20,364 bases of DNA from Streptosporangiaceae bacterium (GTDB taxonomy: Bacteria > Actinomycetota > Actinomycetes > Streptosporangiales > Streptosporangiaceae): the NCBI GenBank assembly GCA_030041195.1, contig JASHOI010000451.1:1-20364 (forward strand). Direction: 5' to 3'. A program made the position numbers and the translations under genes. The notes under the pieces were generated by a model, which was not told the origin of the DNA, ran no database searches, and was given only the letters and a program-made list of their open reading frames with translations. Below are positions 6,516-14,426 of this stretch, in pieces. The number at the start of each line of letters is the position of its first letter. Position 1 is the first letter of the stretch.

Positions 6516-8332
6516 CCGACCTGCGGACCGCGCTCGGCCGGCAGGTGCTGATCTGCGACGGGGCGATGGGAACGATGCTGCACGCGGCCGGCAACTCGCT
6601 GGACCGCGCGCTGCCCGAGCTCAACCTGTCCAACGCCGCGCTGGTCAGCACGATCCACGAGAGTTACGTCAGCGCGGGCGCCGACGTGATCCTGACCAAC
6701 ACGTTCGGCGCCAACCGGCTCCGGCTGGCCGACCAGGGCTTCGGGGACCTGGTGCACGACATCAACGTGGCCGGCGCGCAGATCGCCGCGCGGGCCACGG
6801 AGGGGACCGGGCGGCAGGTGTTCGTGGCCGGCTCGGTCTCCCCCGCGGTCACCGCCAGCCAGCGGCGCCGGGTCGCGCAGGCCGAGCGGGGCGCGGCGAT
6901 CCGCGAGCAGATCGAGGCGCTGGCGGCCGGCGGGGTGGACGCGCTGATCCTGGAGACCTTCGGCTACCTGGACGAGCTGGCCGAGGCGGTGCAGGTCGCG
7001 GCGGAGGCCACCGACCTGCCGATCATCGCCCAGGCCACGTTCGCCGACGACGGCAGGACGCTCGGCGGCGAGACCCCGCGCGAGGTGGCCACCGTGCTCA
7101 GCGGGCTGCCGATCGTGATGCTCGGCACCAACTGCACGCTCGGCCCGCAGGGGGCGCTCTCGGTGGTGCAGGCGCTGGTCCCGCACACCGACCTTCCGGT
7201 GGGCGCGCAGCCCAACGCGGGCCTGCCCCGCCGGGTGGCCGGGCGCCGGTTCGAGTACAACACCGATGGCCCGTATTTCGCCCGCTACGCGCGCCGCCTG
7301 GTCGAGGCCGGGGCCTGTCTGGTCGGTGGCTGCTGCGGCACCACGCCGGCCCAGATCCAGGCGGCGGCCGCCGAGATCGCCGGCATGCCCCCCGCCCGCC
7401 GCCAGCGGGTGTCGGCAGCGCCGAGGATCGCGGTGCCAACGGCCCCGGAACGAGGCGGCAGCCTGAGCGACCGGCTGGCCGCCGGCGAGTTCGTGGTGGC
7501 GGCCGGGATCGCGCCGCCGGTCGGCGGCGCGGCCGACGAGGCGGCAGACCAGGCGGCCGTGCTGCACGAACGGGGCATCGGCACGTTCTTCGTCGCGCCC
7601 AGGCACAGCCCCCGGGCCCAGCTCAGCTCGATCGATCTCGCCTTCCAGCTGGAGCAACGGGCCGACGTGGAGACGATCGCCACGGTCACCACCTGGGATA
7701 AGACGATCATGGCGCTGCAGGCCGATCTGCTGGGGGCGAACGCGCTCGGGATCCGGAACGTCGTCTGCGAGACCGGGAACCCGCCGCTGCTCGCCGACTA
7801 CCCCAACGTGGACGGGATCTGGGACGTCGACTCGGTCGGGCTCGTCGAGCTCGTGGCCGGCCTGAACAAGGGCATCGACTGCAACGGGCTGCCGCTGGCG
7901 ACCAAGACCTCGTTCCATGCGGGCGCGAGGTTCAACCCGAGCGCGGCCGCGCTCGAGGCCGAGATCGCCCGCACGGTCAGCAAGATCCAGGCCGGCGCCC
8001 GGTTTCTGATCAGCCGGCCGGTGTACGAGCTCGGCCGGTTCCGGACCATGATGTCCGCGCTGGCCGACGACGGCACCCCGGTGCTGCTGTCGATCGCGCC
8101 GCTGCGCAGCTTCGAGGAGGCCGACTACCTGTCGCACGAGGTGCCGGACATCAGCATCCCACAGCAGACGCTGACCGCGATGGAGCGGGCGGGCCCGCGC
8201 GCGGCCCAGACCGGGATCGAGCTGGCGGCCGACCTGTTCGCCGAGGCCAGGCCCCTCGTCCAGGGCGTGGTGCTGACGTTCCCCGGCTGGGATCCCGCAA
8301 GCCTGGATCGGCTGCTCGGCGCCCGTGCCTGA
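6512..8332 (+). CDS. Homocysteine S-methyltransferase/MTHFR fusion (YitJ-type) with a degenerate MTHFR domain
   Basis: A 606-residue fusion. Residues 1-295 are a Zn-dependent homocysteine methyltransferase domain like the N-terminus of MetH: DGAMGT at 16-21 and zinc ligands C208 (GTNCTLGP), C274 and C275 (GGCCGTTP). There is no cobalamin-binding module. Residues 315-606 have the MTHFR barrel, including MALQADLLGANALGIRN. Three usual MTHFR residues are replaced: the catalytic Glu of EIxPP is Gly332, the Asp of TGDPP is Asn423, and the Gln of TQ is Arg502. The MTHFR half is therefore probably inactive or changed in function, while the first half looks competent. Architecture resembles Bacillus YitJ. 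GTG 6512 overlaps pucR. Homocysteine methylation is the likely role; the methyl donor is uncertain. Confidence 0.85.
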   Translation: MTDLRTALGRQVLICDGAMGTMLHAAGNSLDRALPELNLSNAALVSTIHESYVSAGADVILTNTFGANRLRLADQGFGDLVHDINVAGAQIAARATEGTGRQVFVAGSVSPAVTASQRRRVAQAERGAAIREQIEALAAGGVDALILETFGYLDELAEAVQVAAEATDLPIIAQATFADDGRTLGGETPREVATVLSGLPIVMLGTNCTLGPQGALSVVQALVPHTDLPVGAQPNAGLPRRVAGRRFEYNTDGPYFARYARRLVEAGACLVGGCCGTTPAQIQAAAAEIAGMPPARRQRVSAAPRIAVPTAPERGGSLSDRLAAGEFVVAAGIAPPVGGAADEAADQAAVLHERGIGTFFVAPRHSPRAQLSSIDLAFQLEQRADVETIATVTTWDKTIMALQADLLGANALGIRNVVCETGNPPLLADYPNVDGIWDVDSVGLVELVAGLNKGIDCNGLPLATKTSFHAGARFNPSAAALEAEIARTVSKIQAGARFLISRPVYELGRFRTMMSALADDGTPVLLSIAPLRSFEEADYLSHEVPDISIPQQTLTAMERAGPRAAQTGIELAADLFAEARPLVQGVVLTFPGWDPASLDRLLGARA

Positions 8333-8353
8333 CCTGGTACGCCGCCCGGCACG

Positions 8354-8372
8354 GTTGTCCCGGCGGCACAAC
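8354..8372. repeat. Inverted repeat in the gap before the metV-like gene
   Basis: GTTGT at 8354-8358 and ACAAC at 8368-8372 surround a 9-bp spacer. The gap 8333-8440 is the only real break in the operon. The repeat resembles the TTGTG/CACAA site before pucR, with a spacer one base longer, so it could be a second regulator site. Support is weak. Confidence 0.25.
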
Positions 8373-8440
8373 GAAGCCGAGATCGACGTTGTGGAACGCG
8401 ATGTTGCTCCGGTCCACCCGGCGCTCCGATCCTGAAGAGG

Positions 8441-8965
8441 ATGAACGCACGCAGCGCCGAAGCGCGGCCGGACAAGGCACCGGCCGGCGCGCCGGTGTCG
8501 CCCCGGCCGGTGCTGCCGCGCGCGTCAGCGCGCTCGATGTACCTGCTGCACCGCCTGCTCGAGCCGAACGCGGGCTACCGCCGGCTGGCCGCGTGGCTGG
8601 AGGCGGCGCCGCCGCTGCGCCGCCTGTTCACCGCGGCAGAGAAGAGCGTGAAGAAGGAGATCTTCGGCTGCCACATGTGCGGCCAGTGCGCGCTGCCGTC
8701 CACCGGCTACTCGTGCCCGATGACCTGCCCGAAGCAGCTCCGGAACGGGCCGTGCGGCGGCGTCGGCCGCGACGGCCGCTGCGAGGTCTACCCGCAGATG
8801 CGGTGCGTGTGGGTGACGGCCTTCGAGCGGGCCGAGAGCCAGGGCCGCGCCGACGACCTGCTGCGGCTGCAGCTCCCGATTGATCACCGGGTCTGGGGGC
8901 AAAGCTCATGGATCAGGTACTGGCAGGGCCGAGACGAGGATCTGTGGACCGAGACCCGCGCATAG
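8441..8965 (+). CDS. MetV-like cysteine-cluster partner of MTHFR (MTHFR C-terminal zinc-finger/Fe-S family)
   Basis: A 174-residue protein. Eight cysteines lie in its second half: C77, C80, C83, C92, C96, C105, C114 and C122, within FGCHMCGQCALPSTGYSCP and the MTCPKQLRNGPCGGV stretch. This pattern is that of the family found at the C-terminus of some MTHFRs or as separate MetV beside MetF in acetogens; it binds zinc or iron-sulphur clusters and may pass electrons to MetF. It directly precedes and overlaps the MTHFR gene, as metV precedes metF elsewhere. The first 30 residues are low-complexity, and an in-frame ATG at 8537 (MYLLHRLLEPN) is a possible later start; the Shine-Dalgarno-like GAAGAGG touches ATG 8441, which is unusually close. 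Confidence 0.8.
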   Translation: MNARSAEARPDKAPAGAPVSPRPVLPRASARSMYLLHRLLEPNAGYRRLAAWLEAAPPLRRLFTAAEKSVKKEIFGCHMCGQCALPSTGYSCPMTCPKQLRNGPCGGVGRDGRCEVYPQMRCVWVTAFERAESQGRADDLLRLQLPIDHRVWGQSSWIRYWQGRDEDLWTETRA

Positions 8966-9909
8966 CCGCGTTCCGGGCGTCCCTGGAGCGCGGTGACTTC
9001 ACGGTGACGGCGGAGATCGGGCCGCCCCGCGGCGCCGACGCCGGCGCGATCACCCGCAAGGTGTCGCAGCTGCGCGACTGGACCGCGGCGGTCAACATCA
9101 CCGACAACCAGGGCGCGGCGGTCCGGATGTCGAGCTGGGCCGGCAGCCTGGCCGCGATGGCCGCGGGGGTCGAGCCGATCATGCAGGTCACGTGCAGAGA
9201 CCGGAACCGGATCGCACTCCAGTCCGACCTGCTCGGCGCCGCGGCCATGGGGATACCGAACATCCTGGTGATGACCGGCGACCACCCCAAGTTCGGCGAC
9301 CACGCCACCGCGAAGCCGGTGTTCGACCTCGACAGCATCCAGCTGCTGTGGGCCGCGCGGACCATGCGCGACGAGGGCAAGCTGCTGTCCGGCCGGGAGC
9401 TCAAGCCGCCGCCGAGCTGGTTCCTTGGCTCGGTGGAGAACCCGGTCGCCCCGCCGGTCGGCTTCCGCGCCGCGCGCCTGGGCAAGAAGGTCGCCGCTGG
9501 CGCGCAGTTCGTGCAGACCCAGTACGTGTTCGACACCGGGCCGTTCGCGGAGTGGATGGCACAGGTCCGCGATCTGGGGCTGCACGAACGCTGCTACATC
9601 CTGGCCGGTGTCGGGCCGATCTCGTCGTTGCGCGCGCTCAGCCACCTCGAGGAGCGCGTGCCCGGCGTGCAGGTGCCCGCCGAGCTCAGCCGCAGGCTCC
9701 GTGGCGTGCCCGAGGACCGGGTCGCCGACGAGGCGATGACGGCGTGCGCCGAGACGATCAGCGAGCTCAGGCAGATCCCCGGCGTCGCCGGGGTGCACAT
9801 CATGGCCGTCGCCAACGAGCACCGCATCCCGGTCATCCTGCAGCGCGCCGGCATCGAGCCGATGGTTCCGGCCCGAGCCGCCAGTACCGGGACCGCCAAT
9901 GCGAGTTGA
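8908..9909 (+). CDS. metF: Methylenetetrahydrofolate reductase
   Basis: A 333-residue MTHFR barrel that should reduce 5,10-methylene-THF to 5-methyl-THF with bound FAD. The key residues missing in the neighbouring fusion are intact: E36 in AEIGPPRG, D98 in TCRDRN, D125 in MTGDHP and Q205 in QTQYVFD. The motif ALQSDLLGAAAMGIPNILVMTG is typical. With ATG 8908 it overlaps the metV-like gene by 58 nt; GTG 8944 would reduce this to 22 nt and place the catalytic Glu at residue 24, closer to the family norm, but its GAGGA is only three bases away. Electron source may be the adjacent cysteine-cluster protein rather than NADH alone. It supplies methyl-THF to the operon. Confidence 0.88.
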   Translation: MDQVLAGPRRGSVDRDPRIAAFRASLERGDFTVTAEIGPPRGADAGAITRKVSQLRDWTAAVNITDNQGAAVRMSSWAGSLAAMAAGVEPIMQVTCRDRNRIALQSDLLGAAAMGIPNILVMTGDHPKFGDHATAKPVFDLDSIQLLWAARTMRDEGKLLSGRELKPPPSWFLGSVENPVAPPVGFRAARLGKKVAAGAQFVQTQYVFDTGPFAEWMAQVRDLGLHERCYILAGVGPISSLRALSHLEERVPGVQVPAELSRRLRGVPEDRVADEAMTACAETISELRQIPGVAGVHIMAVANEHRIPVILQRAGIEPMVPARAASTGTANAS

Positions 9910-11416
9910 TGTGCGGCCGGTGAGCCGGCTCCGGGGCAAGGATCCGCTCGACGTGACCGCGGCGCTCGGGCCGGTTGTCGCTGCGCTATGTGCCAGCGAC
10001 GTCGACCTGTCCCGGGTCAGCGTGGTGTGCGACTGGATCCAGTACCGCTCCAGCTTCCGCGAGGTCGCCGACTACCGGCCGGTGCTCGCTCCGTGGCGCG
10101 GCGGCACCGGGCCGGACGGCGACGGCGAGGACGGGGCCGTGACGCGCGAGCCCGCGGCCGAGGCCGCGCTCGAGATGGCCATCGACCTGCGCCGCTGCCG
10201 CGACGCCGACCTGCGGGCCGTGGTCGCCGGGCTGCTGGAGGAGCACGCGCACCCGGCGAACTCCGCCCGGGTGCCGCTGGAGCCCTGGGCGACGGCCAGG
10301 CACAGCTGCATCTGGGGCTTCAACGCGCTGTACTGGCAGGCCCTGTCGCTGTGGGAGCAGGCGACCGGCCGCGACTACGAGCAGGCGCTGCCGGGCGGGG
10401 AGAGCGACGCGCGCAACACCACGGCCGCGCGCGAGCTGATCCTCGAGCTGTTCAAGACCTGGGATGACCTGGACTCCAGGAGCGCGCTGCCGCCCGAGCT
10501 CTACGTGGCCGAGCTCGGGGTCGGCAACGGCAACCAGGCACGGACCTGGCTGGACGAGTTCGTCGAGCTGTCCCGGGCGCACAGCCGCGACTACTACCGC
10601 CGCCTGCACTACATCATGGGCGACTACTCACCGCACGTGCTCGGGCGGGCGATGAAGGCCGTGGCCCACCACGGCGACCACGTCAGCGCGCTGGTCGTCG
10701 ACGCCACCCGCCCCGCGGTCAGCCTCGGCTTCCTGCGCGGCAAGGCGTTCCTGGTCTACATCTCCAACGTCTACGACAACCTGCCGAGCGACGAGGTGGC
10801 CCGCATCGGCGGCCGGACCTACCAGGTTGAGTCCCGCGCCTACCTGCCGGGCGACGACGCGGCGCGGATCGCGCGGCAGTTCTCGGCCACGCCGCAGCGG
10901 GTGCCCGAGCTGGTGGACAAGCTGCTCCGGCTGGGCCCCGAGCTGCTGTGCGAGGCGCTGCCGCAGCACTTCGGCGACGCCGGGCAGGCGGTGTCCTTCT
11001 GGCGCGACGTGTGGGGCGCGCTGCGGCTGCAGGAACGGTACCGGCCGCTGGAGGGGCTCGACCTGTACCAGGTCAGTCCCGGCCTGAACGGGGAGCTGCT
11101 CCGGTCGCAGCTGGAATCGCACGGTGATATCCGGGTGCACGTCAACAACGGGGCGCTCAGCAGCTTCGCGCAGACCCTGCCGCTGCTGCATCCGTTCGGC
11201 CGGCTCCAGTGCCATGACCTGTTCCTCGACGACGTCCGCCGCTACCATTCCGGGTTCTTCGGCCCCGGCAAGTACGACGGGTCGGTGGTGAATTGGGTCA
11301 ACGGCCCGCTGCTGCGGCACGTCGGCGGCCGGGCCGGCTTCGACGTCCGCATCTCGCCGTTCGCGGCCCGGCCGTCGTCGAACGTCAAGACGCTGACCGC
11401 TGGAGTACGTGAATGA
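9899..11416 (+). CDS. Putative class I SAM-dependent methyltransferase, MidA-like
   Basis: A 505-residue protein. AELGVGNGN at 204-212 is a motif I SAM-binding loop. Further on, HYIMGDYSP (about 237-245) and VYISNVYDNLPSDEV (about 286-300) follow the order seen in MidA/PF02636-type methyltransferases (ExGxGxG, YxxxExS, ANExxDALP). The N-terminal 130 residues and the C-terminal 170 residues match nothing I recognise. It overlaps metF by 11 nt (ATG 9899; GTG 9911 also possible) and its stop overlaps the next start as ATGA, so it is an integral operon member. It most likely uses the SAM made by MetK at the end of the operon. Substrate unknown; MidA itself methylates an arginine of a complex I subunit, so a protein substrate is possible. 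Confidence 0.6.
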   Translation: MRVDVRPVSRLRGKDPLDVTAALGPVVAALCASDVDLSRVSVVCDWIQYRSSFREVADYRPVLAPWRGGTGPDGDGEDGAVTREPAAEAALEMAIDLRRCRDADLRAVVAGLLEEHAHPANSARVPLEPWATARHSCIWGFNALYWQALSLWEQATGRDYEQALPGGESDARNTTAARELILELFKTWDDLDSRSALPPELYVAELGVGNGNQARTWLDEFVELSRAHSRDYYRRLHYIMGDYSPHVLGRAMKAVAHHGDHVSALVVDATRPAVSLGFLRGKAFLVYISNVYDNLPSDEVARIGGRTYQVESRAYLPGDDAARIARQFSATPQRVPELVDKLLRLGPELLCEALPQHFGDAGQAVSFWRDVWGALRLQERYRPLEGLDLYQVSPGLNGELLRSQLESHGDIRVHVNNGALSSFAQTLPLLHPFGRLQCHDLFLDDVRRYHSGFFGPGKYDGSVVNWVNGPLLRHVGGRAGFDVRISPFAARPSSNVKTLTAGVRE

Positions 11417-12501
11417 CCGACGGCGACACGATCCTGCTGCCGACGACCGTGATCGGGTCGTACTCGGTTCCGGAGTGGCTCGGCCAGCTGAAGAACGACT
11501 GCTACCGGCACCGGATCAGCCGGAGGTACCTCGACGAGATCCACGAGATGGCGATCAAGGCTGCGGTGCTGGACCAGGAGCGGGCCGGGATCGACATCGT
11601 CTCCGACGGCGAGCTGCGCCGCGACAACGACGTCGACTACCTGCTGACGCGGATTCCCGGGGTAGAGGTCGAGCGCCCGGACAAGGCCGACTACTTCGAC
11701 TACTACGACACCAGCATCAGCCGCCCGCTGCCCGCGCCCGGCCGGGCGAGCCTCGGCCTGGCCGAGGACTTCCGGTTCGTCAGGCAGCTGACCGACCGGC
11801 AGGTGAAGCTGTCCATCACCGGACCCTATTCGCTGGCCCACCGGATCCACGACGCCTCGGGGGGCGGCTACGCCGATCACGCCGACCTGGTGCGGGCGCT
11901 CGCCCGGGTCCTCGCCGCCGAGGCGGCGGAGCTCGCCAGGGCCGGTGCGCGGGTGCTGCAGATCGACGAACCGTTCCTGGCGGGCTACCCCGAGGACGTC
12001 GGGCTGGCCGTGGAGGCGGTCAACATCGTGACCGAGGGCGCCGACGTCAGCTGGACGCTGCACGTCTGTTATGGCAACAGGTACGCACGGCCGCTGTGGG
12101 AGGGGCACTATGACTTCCTGTTCCCCGCGGTCAAGGAGGCCAACGTGGGCCAGCTGGCGCTGGAGTTCGCCAGGACCGGAGACGAGGACCTGAGCCTGCT
12201 CGAGCAGTATCACTGGGATCGTGGCCTCGGCCTCGGCGTGATCGACGTGAAGACCGAGCAGGTGGAGTCCGCCGACCTGGTCGCCGCGCGGATCCGGCGG
12301 GCGCTGCGCTACGTGCCCCCGGATAAGCTCGTGATCAATCCCGACTGCGGCCTGCGCCATCTGCTGCCCGACGTAGCCCGGGCGAAGCTCGCGGCGATGG
12401 TGGCAGGCGCGGCCACCGTCCGCTCCGAGCTCGCCGTGCCAGCCAGCCAGCCCGACAGCGCCGACACTTACGCCCGATCAACCGTCCCTAGCAAGGGGTA
12501 G
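11413..12501 (+). CDS. Second core MetE-type Zn-dependent methyltransferase
   Basis: A 362-residue protein covering only the C-terminal barrel of MetE. Family opening [12 protein letters not shown] is followed by [10 protein letters not shown] at 64-73, QIDEPFL at 183-189, and complete zinc ligands: H217 and C219 in HVCYG, E251 in LEFARTG, C312 in NPDCGLR. It is clearly different from the copy at 1006-2031: the two share motifs but little else, so they are not a recent duplication. The neighbours provide methyl-THF (MetF) and use methionine (MetK), so homocysteine methylation is the likely role, with an unknown methyl donor because the N-terminal half is missing. It starts within the methyltransferase stop codon (ATGA) and ends four bases before metK. 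Confidence 0.87.
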   Translation: MTDGDTILLPTTVIGSYSVPEWLGQLKNDCYRHRISRRYLDEIHEMAIKAAVLDQERAGIDIVSDGELRRDNDVDYLLTRIPGVEVERPDKADYFDYYDTSISRPLPAPGRASLGLAEDFRFVRQLTDRQVKLSITGPYSLAHRIHDASGGGYADHADLVRALARVLAAEAAELARAGARVLQIDEPFLAGYPEDVGLAVEAVNIVTEGADVSWTLHVCYGNRYARPLWEGHYDFLFPAVKEANVGQLALEFARTGDEDLSLLEQYHWDRGLGLGVIDVKTEQVESADLVAARIRRALRYVPPDKLVINPDCGLRHLLPDVARAKLAAMVAGAATVRSELAVPASQPDSADTYARSTVPSKG

Positions 12502-12505
12502 TCAC

Positions 12506-13729
12506 GTGAGCGCACAAGACCAGGACGGATTCCACTTCACCTCTGAGTCGGTGACCGAGGGGCACCCGGACAAGATGGCCGACCAGATCTCCGACGCGAT
12601 CCTCGACGCGGCGGTGGCCCAGTATCCGGCTTCCCGCGTCGCGGTGGAAACGCTGGTGACCACCGGCCTGGTGGTGATCGCCGGCGAGGTCAGCACCGAC
12701 GCGCGCGTCGACTATGCCGATGTCGCCCGCGCCACGATCTGCGACATCGGCTACAGCTCCGGCGACGTCGGCTACGACGGCAATGCCGTGGGTGTCGTTA
12801 CCTCGCTGCACCGCCAGTCTCCCGACATCGCCCAGGGAGTCGAGCGTTCGCACGAAACACGGGGTGCGCAGGCGGCCGACAGCTACGACAAGGCCGGCGC
12901 TGGGGACCAGGGCATGATGTTCGGCTACGCGACCAACGAGACACCGGAGCTGATGCCCGCGCCGATCGCGCTCGCGCACCGGCTGGCCCGGCGGCTGGCG
13001 CTCGTGCGGAAGTCCGGGGTGCTGCCGTATCTGCGGCCGGACGGCAAGACGCAGGTGACCGTGCGGTACGACGGCGACGGCAAGCCGGTCTCGGTCGAGA
13101 AGGTGCTGATCTCCACGCAGCATGCAGAGGGCGCCGAGGAGAAGCTGCCCGACGCGCTGTGGACCGAGGTCGTCACGGCGGTCCTGCCCGCCGAGCTTTA
13201 CGACCCCGCGGAGCTGCGCGAGAACTTCTACGTGAACCCGACCGGCCGGTTTGTGGTCGGCGGCCCGGCCGGCGACACCGGGCTGACCGGGCGGAAGATC
13301 ATCGTGGACACGTACGGCGGGATGGGCCGGAACGGCGGCGGCGCGCTGTCCGGCAAGGACCCGTCCAAGGTGGACCGGTCCGGGGCCTACGCCGCGCGGC
13401 ATGTGGCCAAGAATGTCGTGGCGGCCGGCCTGGCAGACAGGGCCGAGCTTCAGGTGGCCTACGCGATCGGGATGGCCAGGCCACTGTCGCTGCACATCGA
13501 CACGTTCGGCACCGAGAAGATCCCGCGGCCGAAGATCCTCGACCTGGTCCGGCAGAACTTCGACCTGCGCCCGGCAGCGCTGCGCGACAACCTGGACCTG
13601 CTCCGCCCGATCTACCAGGCCACCGCGGCCTACGGGCACTTCGGCCGGGACGAGCCGGACTTTACCTGGGAGCGCACCGACGTGGCCGGCCGCCTGCGCG
13701 AGCAGGCAGGCCTCGATGGCAGCAACTGA
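12506..13729 (+). CDS. metK: S-adenosylmethionine synthetase (methionine adenosyltransferase)
   Basis: A 407-residue full-length MetK. Hallmarks are [13 protein letters not shown] at 11-23, [12 protein letters not shown] at 131-142 and [16 protein letters not shown] at 277-292; all catalytic regions are complete. It makes SAM from methionine and ATP in the cytosol. The start is GTG 12506 with AGGGG at 12494-12498. It is the last gene of the pucR operon. In most actinomycetes the housekeeping metK lies in another context (near coaBC and priA), so this may be a second copy dedicated to the operon; that is inference. Its last 100 bp are overlapped by the convergent vapC-like reading frame. Confidence 0.96.
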   Translation: MSAQDQDGFHFTSESVTEGHPDKMADQISDAILDAAVAQYPASRVAVETLVTTGLVVIAGEVSTDARVDYADVARATICDIGYSSGDVGYDGNAVGVVTSLHRQSPDIAQGVERSHETRGAQAADSYDKAGAGDQGMMFGYATNETPELMPAPIALAHRLARRLALVRKSGVLPYLRPDGKTQVTVRYDGDGKPVSVEKVLISTQHAEGAEEKLPDALWTEVVTAVLPAELYDPAELRENFYVNPTGRFVVGGPAGDTGLTGRKIIVDTYGGMGRNGGGALSGKDPSKVDRSGAYAARHVAKNVVAAGLADRAELQVAYAIGMARPLSLHIDTFGTEKIPRPKILDLVRQNFDLRPAALRDNLDLLRPIYQATAAYGHFGRDEPDFTWERTDVAGRLREQAGLDGSN

Positions 13730-14139
13730 AACACCGGGTGAGGGGTAAGCGGCCGGATCGCGCGGAAGTCACGGCGATCCAGGGTGAGCACTGAATTGGT
13801 GCGGTGCTCGGCGGCCAGCGCGACGTTCACCGCGTCGGCTAGGTCCAGGTCGAGTCCCGCGTACTTGCGCTGCACCTTGCGCGCTGTTTCAAGCAGGCCG
13901 ACCGTGACCTGCGGAATGAGGAACCGCTCGCGCTGTGCCTGGAAGAGGATGAAATCGATGAGGGCTGACCGGGCTTTGCCGCCGAACCGGGCCAGGGCAA
14001 GATGATCTACTTCGGCCAGCACGAGCGGAGATACCAGGACGGTACCGGCGTCCGCGAGGGCGGCCTGGCAGCCAGCGGACTCCGGGGCGTTCTTGTCGGA
14101 AGCGGCGATGATCCCCGATGTGTCCGCGATGAGGATCAC
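13630..14139 (-). CDS. vapC: PIN-domain toxin, VapC-like
   Basis: A 169-residue protein. The PIN-domain acidic residues are D6 (IADTSG), E43 (VLAEVDHL), D102 ([11 protein letters not shown]) and D121/D124 (TLDRRDF). VapC toxins are Mg-dependent ribonucleases held inactive by VapB. It follows the antitoxin gene with an ATGA overlap. The domain is complete by about residue 141; the last 28 or so residues (from SRPACS on) are serine/arginine-rich, unlike a PIN domain, and come from sequence antisense to the end of metK. This tail makes it longer than the usual 130-140 residues. Confidence 0.85.
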   Translation of the reverse strand: MILIADTSGIIAASDKNAPESAGCQAALADAGTVLVSPLVLAEVDHLALARFGGKARSALIDFILFQAQRERFLIPQVTVGLLETARKVQRKYAGLDLDLADAVNVALAAEHRTNSVLTLDRRDFRAIRPLTPHPVFQLLPSRPACSRRRPATSVRSQVKSGSSRPKCP

Positions 14140-14375
14140 GACTCGGTGAGGCGGTGGGCGATGGTTCTGGTCACCTCGTCGCCGAGTGCCGGAGTGCCAG
14201 GCCCGTCGAATGCCGGCCAGTCAAGTGGTTCATCCCACACGCGGCTGGACATGGCCGCGAGGTGGATGCCCTCCCTGATGATCTCGGCTTCAGGAACGCC
14301 GCGCCGGGCTGCGGCCTCCTTGATAAGGACGAGATCCCTGACGTCTGCGTAGACGTTGGTCCTCCTCAGCGACAT
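14136..14375 (-). CDS. vapB: Ribbon-helix-helix antitoxin, VapB-like
   Basis: A 79-residue protein. The N-terminal MSLRRTNVYAD is a typical RHH beta-strand, followed by helices VRDLVLIKEAAARRGVPEAEIIREGIHLAA with the usual VPEAEIIREGI pattern. The C-terminal WDEPLDWPAFDGPG would wrap the toxin. Its stop overlaps the toxin start (ATGA), the standard antitoxin-first order. The start codon lies within the palindrome 14374-14393, and TAAGCT on the minus strand ends six bases before ATG, so the mRNA is probably leaderless and the complex represses its own promoter. Confidence 0.85.
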   Translation of the reverse strand: MSLRRTNVYADVRDLVLIKEAAARRGVPEAEIIREGIHLAAMSSRVWDEPLDWPAFDGPGTPALGDEVTRTIAHRLTES

Positions 14376-14393
14376 GTACCAAGCTTAGTACAT
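14374..14393. promoter_or_regulatory. vapBC operator and leaderless promoter
   Basis: ATGTACCAAGCTTAGTACAT is a 20-bp palindrome with a single mismatched pair. It covers the vapB start codon and, on the minus strand, the TAAGCT box at 14386-14381. It also lies about 35-50 bp before the divergent amidohydrolase gene, which it might affect. Confidence 0.65.
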
Positions 14394-14426
14394 GCGTGAC
14401 GGCGGTCGGCGTGCCAGAATCCAGGG

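Noticed and set aside
6449..8371. A long antisense open frame opposite the homocysteine methyltransferase fusion
   Set aside because: Its composition (Arg/Gly/His-rich, no recognisable motif) is what GC-rich sequence gives opposite a real gene; the plus-strand protein has clear family motifs.
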